Below, one piece after another: positions 9,281 to 18,680 of a DNA stretch of 64,000 bases. The position numbers were made by a program, and so were the translations under genes. Source of the DNA: G963662905 sp963676415 (lineage in GTDB: Bacteria; Bacteroidota; Bacteroidia; Bacteroidales; WRLA01); NCBI GenBank assembly GCA_963676415.1, contig OY781097.1, positions 1,860,001 to 1,924,000 of the forward strand, written 5' to 3'. The first letter of the stretch is position 1; every line of letters starts with the position of its first letter. The notes under the pieces are model-generated. The model was not told where the DNA came from, did not search any database, and was given only the letters and a program-made list of their open reading frames with translations.

Positions 9281-10276
9281 ATGGCCCAGTCAAATTTCGT
9301 TGATTACGTTAAAATATTTTGTGCATCAGGAAACGGTGGCGCCGGATCGGCACATTTTCACCGTTCCCGCCTGACACCGCGTGGTGGCCCCGATGGTGGT
9401 GATGGTGGCCGTGGAGGCCATATCATCATCCGTGGTAATACACAGATGTGGACATTGCTGCATCTCAAATACACCAAGCACGTTTCTGCTGAACATGGCG
9501 AAGGTGGCGGGGCAAACCTGCGCACCGGAGCTGAAGGTGCTGATAAAATCCTTGAAGTCCCTCTGGGTACAGTTGCACGAAATGCCGAAACCGGTGAATA
9601 CATGGGCGAAATTACCGAAGATGGCCAGGAACTGATCTTGATTAAAGGAGGACGTGGCGGTTTGGGCAATGATCATTTCAAATCATCTACCAATCAGGCA
9701 CCACGATATTCGCAACCAGGCGAAGAAGGTCGGGAAGAATGGATTATCCTAGAGCTGAAATTGCTGGCAGATGTCGGGCTGGTCGGGTTCCCGAATGCAG
9801 GAAAGTCAACCCTGCTGTCTGTTGTATCAGCGGCCAAACCCGCTATTGCCGATTATCCTTTTACAACGCTCACTCCAAACCTGGGCATCGTTGGCTATCG
9901 CAAGAACCGCTCTTTTGTGATGGCCGATATTCCCGGAATTATCGAGGGGGCATCGCAGGGCAAAGGATTGGGAATACGCTTCCTGCGACATATCGAACGG
10001 AATTCGGCATTGCTTTTTATGGTGCCCGTCGATTCGGATGATATCAAAAAAGAATATGAAATCCTTCTGCATGAGCTTAAAACCTATAGCCCGGAACTGA
10101 TGCATAAAATGCATATCCTTGCCGTAACAAAATGCGATATGCTGGATGAAGAAATGCTGCAGGATATTAAATCCGAATTGCCCGAAAATGTGGAATATGT
10201 TTTTATCAGCTCAGTAGCCATGCAGGGAATACAGCAACTGAAAGATGCGCTCTGGCGTATCCTAAATGCGAAATAA
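9281..10276 (+). CDS. obgE: GTPase ObgE/CgtA
   Basis: 331 residues. The N-terminal glycine-rich Obg fold (about 1-160, e.g. GGDGGRGGHI) is followed by a G domain with G1 GFPNAGKST (169-177), G3 DIPGIIEGAS and G4 TKCD. This GTPase acts in late large-ribosomal-subunit assembly and stress/growth control. It lacks the extra C-terminal domains of some Obg proteins, as is usual in Bacteroidota. The ATG lies 2 bases after the adk stop. Its own stop overlaps the next gene's start (TAATG), which indicates translational coupling. Confidence 0.97.
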   Translation: MAQSNFVDYVKIFCASGNGGAGSAHFHRSRLTPRGGPDGGDGGRGGHIIIRGNTQMWTLLHLKYTKHVSAEHGEGGGANLRTGAEGADKILEVPLGTVARNAETGEYMGEITEDGQELILIKGGRGGLGNDHFKSSTNQAPRYSQPGEEGREEWIILELKLLADVGLVGFPNAGKSTLLSVVSAAKPAIADYPFTTLTPNLGIVGYRKNRSFVMADIPGIIEGASQGKGLGIRFLRHIERNSALLFMVPVDSDDIKKEYEILLHELKTYSPELMHKMHILAVTKCDMLDEEMLQDIKSELPENVEYVFISSVAMQGIQQLKDALWRILNAK

Positions 10277-10848
10277 TGCTTCAATGGCTCGATCAAATAG
10301 ATAAAAGCTGGCTGCTGGCTCTTAATGGCCTGCATCATCCTGTCCTGGATTTTATTATGTATTGGGCCAGCGATAAATTTATCTGGATTCCGCTTTACGC
10401 TCTGCTGATCTGGCAGATCATCCGTAAATACAAAAAGAAAAGCTGGATTGTGCTTATCGGTATTATTGTTCTGATTACGCTTTCCGACCAGGTTTCCTAT
10501 TTTTTTAAGAACTATCTCATGCGCCCCCGCCCAACCCATTCCGAAGAAATCGGTCATCTTGTGCATATTGTAAATGGCTACCGTGGAGGAAGCTACGGCT
10601 ATTTTTCCGGCCATGCCTCCAGCTCCTTTGCCGCTGCGGTTTTCAGTATCCTGATGCTGCAACTGAAATGGCGCCTTCAGGCCTTTTTACTGCTTTTTTG
10701 GGCGGTTCTGGTTTCCTATAGCAGAATTTATCTGGCAGTACATTACCCTTTTGATGTGCTTACCGGTGCTGTTTTTGGCAGCCTGCTGGCCTGGGCCTTA
10801 TCCCGATTGTGTGTGCATTTTATGAAGAAACAAAAAGATGCTTGCTGA
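10276..10848 (+). CDS. PAP2-family membrane phosphatase
   Basis: 190 residues, integral membrane. The three phosphatase motifs are present: KNYLMRPRP (from Lys78), SGHA (His113) and SRIYLAVHYPFD (His156). The active site should face the outer side of the inner membrane. Family members dephosphorylate lipid phosphates such as undecaprenyl diphosphate or phosphatidylglycerophosphate; the exact substrate cannot be read from sequence. The gene overlaps obgE by one base and tilS by 11 bases, so it belongs to the same operon. Confidence 0.9.
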   Translation: MLQWLDQIDKSWLLALNGLHHPVLDFIMYWASDKFIWIPLYALLIWQIIRKYKKKSWIVLIGIIVLITLSDQVSYFFKNYLMRPRPTHSEEIGHLVHIVNGYRGGSYGYFSGHASSSFAAAVFSILMLQLKWRLQAFLLLFWAVLVSYSRIYLAVHYPFDVLTGAVFGSLLAWALSRLCVHFMKKQKDAC

Positions 10849-12166
10849 CTTTAATAAATATATTGCAGAACATAAACTCATTGAGCCGGGTCAGAAAGTT
10901 TTGATTGGCATCAGTGGAGGTGTGGATTCTGTAGTGATGGCGCATCTTTTTAAAACCAGCCGCTTACAAGCCGAATGGGCGCATTGTAATTTTCATCTAC
11001 GTGGCGAAGAATCGGATGGAGATGAGGATTTTGTACGCAAACTGGCCGCCGACTGGGATGTTCCTTTGCACTGCATTGATTTTAACACAATATTATATGC
11101 AGAAAAGTATGGGATCAGTATTCAGATGGCCGCACGTGAGCTACGCTTTAAATGGTTTGATGATTTGATGGTGCAACAGCGTTGCAACAATATTGCAACA
11201 GCGCATCATTCGGGCGATTCTATTGAAACGTTTTTTGTGAACCTCATACGGGGCACCGGGCTGAAAGGCTTGACCGGCATTGCGCCCAAAAACGGAAATA
11301 TCATTCATCCGCTGCTGTTTTGTAATCGGGAGAGTATTTTGGAATATGCCCACAAACATAATCTGAGCTATCGCGAGGATTCTTCCAATGCCAGCACGAA
11401 ATACATGCGCAACAGCATCCGTCATGAACTGATGCCATTATTGCACAAATTAAACCCTTCTTTTGACCGGCGGATGCTGGAAAATATGGTGCTGCTCCGG
11501 CAATCCTGGGAATTGCAAGAGCAAATGGGTGAGCAGGCACGAAAAGCCTGTCTTACATCGGATGAATATTTTTTGGAAATCTCCATTCCGCAATTGCTCC
11601 AATTTCATCCCCTGCAAGCTGTTTTGCATTATCTTATTGGGGATTACGGTTTTAGCGGAAGGGATGTTGCCCACATCACCAAAGCTTTGAATGCCGGAAG
11701 CGGCAAATTATTTGCTTCTTCCACCCATCGCCTGCTGATCGACCGCGACAGGATCCTTATCGAAGCTTTACCTCAGGAACATCCTGATAATGCGATTCTG
11801 TTAGAAGAAAAATCAGGTGAAATTAAAAAGCCCATACATTTAAAATGGGAAATATTGCCGGGACTTCCCGATGGTTTTTCTTTCCCAAAGGATAATCAAA
11901 CCCTCTACCTCGATGCTGCGAATCTCAAATGGCCGTTGACGCTACGAAAATGGCAGCCCGGCGATTCTTTTGTGCCTTTCGGGATGAAAGGGCGCAAGAA
12001 AATAAGCGATTTTTTGATTGATGAAAAAATCAACCGTTTTGAGAAAGAGAACGTTTTTGTGCTCTTGTCGGGAAATGAAGTTTGTTGTATTCCGGGATAT
12101 CGCTCATCAGAACTGTTTCATATAAGCAGTAGGAAAACACCGGTTCTTAGAGTGGGTGTGCTTTGA
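10838..12166 (+). CDS. tilS: tRNA(Ile)-lysidine synthetase
   Basis: 442 residues. The PP-loop motif SGGVDS is at 26-31, with the family signature HCNFHLRGEESDGDEDFV and a C-terminal TilS domain (LTLRKWQPGDSFVPFGM). It ligates lysine to C34 of the AUA-reading tRNA-Ile using ATP, making lysidine so that the tRNA reads AUA rather than AUG. Last gene of the adk-obgE-PAP2-tilS run; the next gene is on the opposite strand 16 bases away, with no obvious terminator between. Confidence 0.96.
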   Translation: MLADFNKYIAEHKLIEPGQKVLIGISGGVDSVVMAHLFKTSRLQAEWAHCNFHLRGEESDGDEDFVRKLAADWDVPLHCIDFNTILYAEKYGISIQMAARELRFKWFDDLMVQQRCNNIATAHHSGDSIETFFVNLIRGTGLKGLTGIAPKNGNIIHPLLFCNRESILEYAHKHNLSYREDSSNASTKYMRNSIRHELMPLLHKLNPSFDRRMLENMVLLRQSWELQEQMGEQARKACLTSDEYFLEISIPQLLQFHPLQAVLHYLIGDYGFSGRDVAHITKALNAGSGKLFASSTHRLLIDRDRILIEALPQEHPDNAILLEEKSGEIKKPIHLKWEILPGLPDGFSFPKDNQTLYLDAANLKWPLTLRKWQPGDSFVPFGMKGRKKISDFLIDEKINRFEKENVFVLLSGNEVCCIPGYRSSELFHISSRKTPVLRVGVL

Positions 12167-12182
12167 ATGGATGTATTATAAA

Positions 12183-13331
12183 CTAGCGTTCAGGTTGTTG
12201 TAGCAGTTTGAATAGTTGGGCCTCTGTAATCATAGTAATATAAACATCAAAATCTTCGTTCTCAAAAATGGATTCATTGATTTTATATTCCCATTTATCC
12301 CAAACAAAAAGCGTATTGTTGAATCCCGCGCTTAAAATGTTGGTAATATAATTGCCATAACTGTCCCTGATAATCATTGCATTGGGTAGGCTTGTATCAC
12401 TTGTGCTCCTGCGTACTTCATAAGCCCAGTTATAAGCAAAACCTTCCAGGTCTTCATACTTCCGTTCCTTGATTCTGCGTGGTTTGTTTTTCCACTGTTC
12501 AGTAAGAATATATTTTTCTTGCTTTTCGATTATAAGTTCATGGAGTCCGGTTAGCTTCACCAAATCGCCCGGATGGTATTTGTGTGGAATTGCCTTAAAA
12601 TCCTTGAAATTAATTTTTGGGATTCTCGGAAAATAATTACGAACAGAATCAAGAATCATTAAACTGCCATATACTGCTCCGGCATAATTCCAGTGATGGT
12701 CTGTTCTATGGAAAACCTGATGATTGGGTTTGTTGGCAAGCAGAGTTTTTCTCAGGTCAATTATATGACAATCAGTCGAATCATGCAGATATAACAATAA
12801 TTGATCGGTACGGCTGCTGTCTGCTGTATGGTATTGGTGATCTCCTCGGGTAAATTCTGGGTAGATACTTGCTTTAGCAGGAACAATGGCCAGAAAATAC
12901 AAGGCGTTGTGTTTGCTAAAATACTTATGGCGGTATTCCAGTTCTTTTCGAAAACGCTCGAGTTCATCTTTATTGAAAAAAGAAGCGCGTCTTTTGGCTG
13001 GGAGCAATTCATTGTTAAAATAAAACCACCTGTCTTTGCCCAAGTGTACATTAGCGGGCAATGGGCTTTCCTTAAACACAAAATATTTGATATAATTTTT
13101 TAAATAGACCAAATTATTTTTTATGGAAACGTGATCGTTAAAATAATTTTCATATTGCTGCGGAAATGGATCAGCCAGCCCAATATCAAGTTTTGGAAGT
13201 TCAGCTAATTTTCTGTTTTCTGAGCTTTCCCTGTCTTGTATAAAGTTAATTTTCCCATTCATTAAGGGAAATGCTATCATAATCATGAAAAACCAAGGAA
13301 GTATTCGGTATTTGATTCTATAGTTTTTCAT
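12183..13331 (-). CDS. DHHW/AlgX-like SGNH-type polysaccharide acetylation protein
   Basis: 382 residues with one N-terminal membrane or signal segment (residues about 8-24). The DHHW motif (HRTDHHWNYAGA) and a later RDSYG motif fit the AlgJ/AlgX/DHHW group of SGNH-hydrolase-like proteins. These work outside the inner membrane with an MBOAT protein to O-acetylate exopolysaccharide. The MBOAT gene ends 1 base before this start, so the two form a transcription unit. The target glycan is unknown; no alginate biosynthesis genes are nearby. Confidence 0.82.
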   Translation of the reverse strand: MKNYRIKYRILPWFFMIMIAFPLMNGKINFIQDRESSENRKLAELPKLDIGLADPFPQQYENYFNDHVSIKNNLVYLKNYIKYFVFKESPLPANVHLGKDRWFYFNNELLPAKRRASFFNKDELERFRKELEYRHKYFSKHNALYFLAIVPAKASIYPEFTRGDHQYHTADSSRTDQLLLYLHDSTDCHIIDLRKTLLANKPNHQVFHRTDHHWNYAGAVYGSLMILDSVRNYFPRIPKINFKDFKAIPHKYHPGDLVKLTGLHELIIEKQEKYILTEQWKNKPRRIKERKYEDLEGFAYNWAYEVRRSTSDTSLPNAMIIRDSYGNYITNILSAGFNNTLFVWDKWEYKINESIFENEDFDVYITMITEAQLFKLLQQPER

Positions 13332-13332
13332 T

Positions 13333-14784
13333 TTAGAAGCGGAAATATATGAATGGATTATATGAATCGCTCAGTAGCATCATGGCGCTTAAAAATACCC
13401 CAATCAGCAATAATAAGCTCTCTGCAAATTGGAAAGCATTAGCGGCAAGTGCTTTAGAATTTCCCTGCATTTTTTGGTAGGGCTTTTTAAGTTGGGAAAC
13501 GAGCCACCGCCAAAAAGGGAAGGCAGAAAGGATACCAAATATCAATACCAGATAAAAAGTGTTTTGATTGAAATGTACCCAAACATTAATATGCATTGGG
13601 CCAAAATCAAATGTGTAGAGCTTTTTAAAATAGCCCCAGGCGAAATCAAAACCCTCGGCACGGAAAAATACCCGGGTCACGATGATGATAAACATGGCAT
13701 AAAGATGCTGGAAAGGGCGCCATAAACGATCAATTATTTTGCCAAGACCAAGGCGTTCAAGCATCATAAAAAACCCGTGCGTCATGCCCCAGATCACGAA
13801 ATTCCAGCTGGCACCATGCCAAATGGAGGTGGCAAAAAACACCAGCAAAAGGTTGATGATTGTTCGTGTCGGGCCTTTTCGGCTGCCCCCTAAAGGGAAA
13901 TACAGATAATTTTTGAACCAGATGGATAAGGTAATATGCCAGCGCTGCCAGAACTCACGTACCGAACGCGATATGTAAGGATAATTGAAATTCTCGGGCA
14001 ATCGGAAGCCAAACATACGGCCCAAACCAATGGCCATGTCTGAATATCCTGAGAAATCGAAATATATCTGCATGGTATAGGCCAATACGCCTACCCAGCT
14101 TGTGGTGGAGTTGAGATCGCTAAGTTGCAAGGCGAAAGCTTTGTCTGCTATAAGCCCAAACTGATTGGCCAGTAAAACTTTTTTCGAAAGGCCAATCACA
14201 AAGCGCTGGATACCATAAGTAAAATTGGTGCGGTGGTGCCTGCGGAAAGTTAATTGCTCTGCAATGTTTTGATAACGAACAATCGGGCCGGCAATGAGCT
14301 GTGGAAAAAAGCTGATATAGAGTGCAAGTTTGAAAAAATTCTTCTGTACTTCAGCTTCCTTGCGATATACATCAATGATGTAGGACATCGCCTGAAAAGT
14401 ATAAAAGCTGATTCCAAGCGGCAGGATAATTCCCGGGTCGGGCAGGGGATTGTCCCCAAACCATTTCAAAAAATAATTAATGTTTTCTACAACAAAATTT
14501 CCGTATTTGAATACGCCCAGCATACTGAGGTTCAATACAACTCCAATGATGAGCCATGCTTTTGCCCTTGGATATCCCCGGTCACGGTCAATCAAACGTC
14601 CCGCTGCATAGTTGATCAGTAGCGAAGCGATCAGCAGAATACTGTAGCTTACGCCGCCCCATGCAAAGAATATAAGACTGGCAATTAAAAGCAGCCTGTT
14701 CCGGTATTTGTTGCGTACCAAGTAGTACAAAATGATGACAACCGGCAGAAAAACAAAAAGGAATATGAGTGAACTGAAGAGCAT
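13333..14784 (-). CDS. MBOAT-family O-acyltransferase (AlgI-like)
   Basis: 483 residues with many transmembrane segments. The family core is clear: REFWQRWHITLSIWFKNYLY, followed by FPLGGSRKG, and the active-site His in SIWHGASWNF. AlgI-type proteins move acetyl groups across the inner membrane for O-acetylation of extracellular polysaccharides by their DHHW/AlgX-like partner, which is the next gene downstream. A TATATTTG box on the minus strand (14801-14808) lies 17 bases before the start. Confidence 0.92.
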   Translation of the reverse strand: MLFSSLIFLFVFLPVVIILYYLVRNKYRNRLLLIASLIFFAWGGVSYSILLIASLLINYAAGRLIDRDRGYPRAKAWLIIGVVLNLSMLGVFKYGNFVVENINYFLKWFGDNPLPDPGIILPLGISFYTFQAMSYIIDVYRKEAEVQKNFFKLALYISFFPQLIAGPIVRYQNIAEQLTFRRHHRTNFTYGIQRFVIGLSKKVLLANQFGLIADKAFALQLSDLNSTTSWVGVLAYTMQIYFDFSGYSDMAIGLGRMFGFRLPENFNYPYISRSVREFWQRWHITLSIWFKNYLYFPLGGSRKGPTRTIINLLLVFFATSIWHGASWNFVIWGMTHGFFMMLERLGLGKIIDRLWRPFQHLYAMFIIIVTRVFFRAEGFDFAWGYFKKLYTFDFGPMHINVWVHFNQNTFYLVLIFGILSAFPFWRWLVSQLKKPYQKMQGNSKALAANAFQFAESLLLLIGVFLSAMMLLSDSYNPFIYFRF

Positions 14785-14800
14785 ACAGAAAAATTAGCTG

Positions 14801-14808
14801 CAAATATA
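14801..14808 (-). promoter_or_regulatory. Possible -7 box of the MBOAT-DHHW operon
   Basis: Read on the minus strand this is TATATTTG (TAnnTTTG), close to the MBOAT start codon. No good -33 box is seen. Confidence 0.35.
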
Positions 14809-14953
14809 TAATAATTGTTGCGGTATGTATTAGATTTGATTGTGTATATTTCAGGATCAATTTGGAATTCCTGAAATTTTTGCATTTTTGCCCTGATTAA
14901 GCGGATGTTAATAATTATATCCCGGAAACAGTTGGCATCATCAATGAATAGCT

Positions 14954-15844
14954 ATGAATATTAAAAACAGGAAAGTTTTGTGTGCAGGCGAAGCTTTGTG
15001 GGATATACTTCATGGTGGAGCAAAGCCCGGAGGTGCTCCCATGAATGTCGCAATTCATATGAAGAGATTGGGCATTAATGTTCAACTGGCCAGTAGGGTA
15101 GGTAAAGATGATGCGGGAAATGAACTTCTTGATTTTATATCATCAAAGGGGCTTGATGTTCAGTTGATACAAACAGATGATGTTTTGCATACAAGTGAAG
15201 TGCTGGTTCATATCGATAAGCAGAACAATGCAAGCTATGAAATTTGTGGCCCCGTTGCCTGGGATGCTATGGAATGGAACGATCTGTTAAAAATTCAGGC
15301 AGATCAGGCCGGGATTATCCTTACGGGCACATTGGCATCCAGAAATATAGTTTCAAGGGAAACCATTACTAATCTATTAAATGCCAATGCCTTGAAGTTT
15401 GTTGATGTGAATTTGCGCCCTCCTTTTGATAAAAGGGAAATAGTGGAAATGATTATGGAACGAGCAGATGTGCTGAAACTCAATGATGATGAATTGAAAA
15501 CAATTTCGTCCTGGCATAATAAGCGCCATTTAAACCAGAATGAATTGATGCTATGGCTTGCCGGTTTTTATCAATGCGAAATGGTCGTGCTGACACGTGG
15601 GGCAAAGGGTGCAGTGGTATTGGAAAATGGTGCTTTTTTCGAGCATCCGGGATTTAAAATCAAAGCGGTAGATACCGTTGGTGCCGGCGATGCTTTCCTG
15701 TCCGCTTTTGTTTCTTCCCTGCTTCTTGGAAAATCAACGGAAGAAGCCCTTGCTTTTGCATGCGCTACCGGAGCTTATGTGGCCACACAAGAGGGCGGTA
15801 CACCCGAATACAGCTTAAGTGATATTGAAGCTTTTCTATTGTAG
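14954..15844 (+). CDS. PfkB-family carbohydrate kinase, probably fructokinase
   Basis: 296 residues. PfkB signature 1 is in the N-terminal part (PGGAPMNVAIHMKRLG) and signature 2 is DTVGAGDAF with the catalytic Asp near the C-terminus. The early GEALWDILHGGAKPGGAP stretch is typical of bacterial fructokinases, which phosphorylate fructose with ATP in the cytosol. A sugar porter follows about 440 bases downstream on the same strand, suggesting a small sugar-uptake and use locus. Substrate is inferred. Confidence 0.85.
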   Translation: MNIKNRKVLCAGEALWDILHGGAKPGGAPMNVAIHMKRLGINVQLASRVGKDDAGNELLDFISSKGLDVQLIQTDDVLHTSEVLVHIDKQNNASYEICGPVAWDAMEWNDLLKIQADQAGIILTGTLASRNIVSRETITNLLNANALKFVDVNLRPPFDKREIVEMIMERADVLKLNDDELKTISSWHNKRHLNQNELMLWLAGFYQCEMVVLTRGAKGAVVLENGAFFEHPGFKIKAVDTVGAGDAFLSAFVSSLLLGKSTEEALAFACATGAYVATQEGGTPEYSLSDIEAFLL

Positions 15845-16281
15845 AGTTCGTCTTTAAAGTCTTCCGAAATTTCGGGATTGTTCAAAATTTTAATCCTCAT
15901 CCCGTACCTACGGGACTGCGGTTTAGATTTTTCACACGCCTTGAATTTGAACTTTATAGAGCAAACCCTCAACTCTATGGACAGAAACTATAGTAGGGCT
16001 TCTTGCTTGTTGACGGGAGATTTTATATCACCAATGTGTAACGTTTTTGATTAGGCTAATGTTACTGACATAGAGTTTGTTACAAAATTATCACCGGTTT
16101 TAATTCCATTGCCGTTTTGCAATTAAGGTTTATGCTTTAGGTTTTTATATCTAAAAATCCTATATTTGAAAATCGGATCGTATTTTCATTGCCTTGGTTT
16201 CAGTGGTTATGTCTAATAGCCTACCAAAAAAGGTAATTGAAGATTTTTTCTTTCCTCAAAGTAACCATAAAAAGCAAAATT
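15845..16281. other. Gap between sugar kinase and sugar porter with palindromes
   Basis: No credible gene. It holds two palindromes close together, CCGAAATTTCGG at 15864-15875 and a TCCCGTA/TACGGGA inverted repeat at 15900-15915, which may act as a terminator for the kinase gene. A -7-like box lies at 16161-16168. The CCGAAATTTCGGGAT string recurs at 28746-28760. Confidence 0.5.
16161..16168 (+). promoter_or_regulatory. Possible -7 box of the sugar porter gene
   Basis: TATATTTG, 113 bases before the ATG at 16282. No convincing -33 element. Confidence 0.35.
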
Positions 16282-17730
16282 ATGAGCAAGAAACAAAGTA
16301 AAGGTGAAGTCATTATTATTGCTGCTATTGCAGCTTTTGGCGGATTGTTGTTTGGGTTTGATACCGGAGTAATCAGTGGCGCCCTGCCCTTTCTTCAGGA
16401 AAGCTGGAACCTGAATACCGATCAGGAAGGCTGGATTACTACAGCTGTTTTAATCGGAGCTTTTTTGGGTGCAATGTCAGGAGGCCGTCTTGCCGATAAA
16501 TACGGACGTAAAAAGGTTGTTTTGCTTACATCACTTATTTTTATCCTGGGGTCTGTAATGTGTGGATCTTCTGCGGGTTACGAAATGCTTATGCTAAGCC
16601 GTATCATAATTGGTGTATCTATTGGCGTTTCTTCAATTGCTGTGCCCCTTTATATTTCAGAGGTTTCCCCGGCGCATATCAGGGGCGCACTTGTTTCGGC
16701 ATTTCAATTAATGATTACCATAGGTATTGTCGTTTCCTATTTTTCTGATTTGGCTTTTGCCAATGATCAAAACCCTTACTCTTGGCGCTGGATGTTTTAT
16801 GTTGGCGTAATTCCAGCTCTTGTTTTGTTTGGTGGTATGCTATTCCTTCCCGAAACGCCACGATGGTTGTTTAGCAGGGGCCGCAACGAAGAAGGGGAAC
16901 ATATCCTTGCAAAAGTGGAAAATGAAGAGGACTTTCAGGATTCCCTCCAAAATATAAAAACGGAACTGCAACGAGATGCCAATAAAGCACATTTTAAGGA
17001 GTTGTTTTCCAAAACCTGGCGTGTGCCTCTCTTTATTGCTGTGGGAATAATGTTTATCCAGCAGTTTGTGGGCATCAATACAGTAATTTACTATGCGCCC
17101 ACAATTTTCCTTTTTGCCGGTTTTAGTGGTGCAAAAGCTGCAATCGCAGCAACAGTAAGCGTTGGCCTGGTGAATGTGGGCACTACCATCCTTTCCATGT
17201 ACCTAGTGGACCGTATTGGCCGCAGAAAACTGTATTTTATCGGATTGACCGGCATGATGGCAGCACTCATTGCATTGGGCATGTTTTTTCTCTTCAAAGA
17301 CAGCCTCGGAGAATCAATGAAGTGGGTTACCGTTGGCACTATGATTCTTTATATTATGTTTTTTGCTGTAAGCTTAGGCCCATTGGGATGGCTTATTATT
17401 TCTGAAGTTTTCCCAACGAAATACCGTGGGCTGGGCGTAAGTGCCGGCGCTTTTTCAAATTGGTTTTTTAATGCCGTCGTCGCATTTACTTTTTTGAAAA
17501 TGGCATGGCTTTTTACCAGCCCGGATATGGAAATAATACGCCACCAAACCGTTAAAGGCGTCCAGAAAACTATGACCGATCCCAATCCGGCGGGTTCCTT
17601 TTTTGTTTATGCAGCCGTTGCATTTCTGGGAATTCTGTGGGGTTTGAAATACATCCCCGAAACCAAAGGCAAAACTCTGGAAGATATCGAAAGGCACTGG
17701 AGGGCTGGGAATTCGCCTAAATCTTTGTAA
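16282..17730 (+). CDS. MFS sugar porter (XylE/GalP-like sugar:H+ symporter)
   Basis: 482 residues from the ATG at 16282; an in-frame ATG at 16237 would add 15 residues that do not look like family sequence. Twelve membrane segments are expected. Sugar-porter signatures are present: DTGVISGALPF, RLADKYGRKK, PETPRWLF, QQFVGINTVIYYAPTIF, DRIGRRKLY and PETKGKTLEDIE. A longer loop near FTSPDMEIIRHQTVKG lies before the last helix. It imports a monosaccharide across the inner membrane, probably with protons. The upstream fructokinase-like gene suggests fructose, but other hexoses or pentoses are possible. Confidence 0.93.
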   Translation: MSKKQSKGEVIIIAAIAAFGGLLFGFDTGVISGALPFLQESWNLNTDQEGWITTAVLIGAFLGAMSGGRLADKYGRKKVVLLTSLIFILGSVMCGSSAGYEMLMLSRIIIGVSIGVSSIAVPLYISEVSPAHIRGALVSAFQLMITIGIVVSYFSDLAFANDQNPYSWRWMFYVGVIPALVLFGGMLFLPETPRWLFSRGRNEEGEHILAKVENEEDFQDSLQNIKTELQRDANKAHFKELFSKTWRVPLFIAVGIMFIQQFVGINTVIYYAPTIFLFAGFSGAKAAIAATVSVGLVNVGTTILSMYLVDRIGRRKLYFIGLTGMMAALIALGMFFLFKDSLGESMKWVTVGTMILYIMFFAVSLGPLGWLIISEVFPTKYRGLGVSAGAFSNWFFNAVVAFTFLKMAWLFTSPDMEIIRHQTVKGVQKTMTDPNPAGSFFVYAAVAFLGILWGLKYIPETKGKTLEDIERHWRAGNSPKSL

Positions 17731-17744
17731 TGAGGCAGTAATGA

Positions 17745-18668
17745 TCAGAGGATATCAAAAACCTTTGGGTCCAACAATTCAATCCCTTTGATATCGCCTT
17801 TGCATTTTTTGGCGATTGTCCGGATCTTTTTCTGCGTCATTTTGGTGTAAAGCCGGAATCCGTAGAGAAAAGCATGGATCCGCCTTTTTTGCAGGTTCAG
17901 GGATTCCATTTGTGCAAAACATGCTTCCGACCGCATGCTCAGTTCCTGCTCCATGGCTTCAAACGAAGGCTTCAGGAGTACGGGGCTGATCTGTCCGCTC
18001 TTCAGGTCGCGTTGCATATCAAATACATCATCACAATACTGTACCATGGCGCCGAGGTCTGCAAAGCATTTTTCCTCTGTTTTGGTTATTTCTTCAGTAA
18101 TGGCAAAACGATAGATCAGGGCGCCTAACCCGCCTTTCGCATCGTTGCTTCGCTTTAAAGTATTTGTATCTTCAGTATGGGGTTTTGGCTTGAAGTTCAC
18201 CTGAAATTTGTTTTGGGTTTCCTGAGCATCAAACAGCTGTAGAGCGGTTTCAAATATTTTTTGACCGCGCTTTTTTGATTGGGCATTGATTTCCTTATAA
18301 AAATTTATGGCCAGGGCTTCCAGAGATGATTCCGGTTTCGTGATTTCTCCTCTTAAAATACTTTTTAGCGTTTTGGTGTTTTCTTTTTCATCAAAAAAAG
18401 CATCAAAAACGGCTGATGCAGCAAAACATGCCGACATCAAGCGGGTATTTTCAACGGATTTTTTTTGATCGTAAAGGCGAAAAAGCTGACCTCCAAAAAA
18501 AGCCGCAATCACCGTAGCATAGTTCCTGAGCTGGTAATTCAGGCTTTTGGGATAAGCTGCTGCTTCAATCATGCCGGCTTGCTTCATCGGCAGAATGAAT
18601 TTCCGGTATGTTTTTCTAAAATGGAAATAATCCCCTAAAAGCTGAAGGAAAAAGAGGGCAAAGCGCAT
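17745..18668 (-). CDS. Putative class I isoprenoid-synthase-fold protein
   Basis: 307 residues, no signal peptide, helical and rich in Lys/Ala. Two acidic clusters, DAFFDE (about residue 90) and DDVFDMQRD (about residue 213), sit roughly where the two Asp-rich Mg-diphosphate motifs of class I prenyl/terpene/squalene-phytoene-type enzymes would be. On that basis it may act on an isoprenyl diphosphate, but the motifs are not canonical and no product can be named. It follows the SAM hydrolase gene by 12 bases on the minus strand, so the two are probably co-transcribed. It could equally be a conserved Bacteroidota protein of other function. Confidence 0.45.
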   Translation of the reverse strand: MRFALFFLQLLGDYFHFRKTYRKFILPMKQAGMIEAAAYPKSLNYQLRNYATVIAAFFGGQLFRLYDQKKSVENTRLMSACFAASAVFDAFFDEKENTKTLKSILRGEITKPESSLEALAINFYKEINAQSKKRGQKIFETALQLFDAQETQNKFQVNFKPKPHTEDTNTLKRSNDAKGGLGALIYRFAITEEITKTEEKCFADLGAMVQYCDDVFDMQRDLKSGQISPVLLKPSFEAMEQELSMRSEACFAQMESLNLQKRRIHAFLYGFRLYTKMTQKKIRTIAKKCKGDIKGIELLDPKVFDIL

Positions 18669-18680
18669 TGAACCGTTTTT

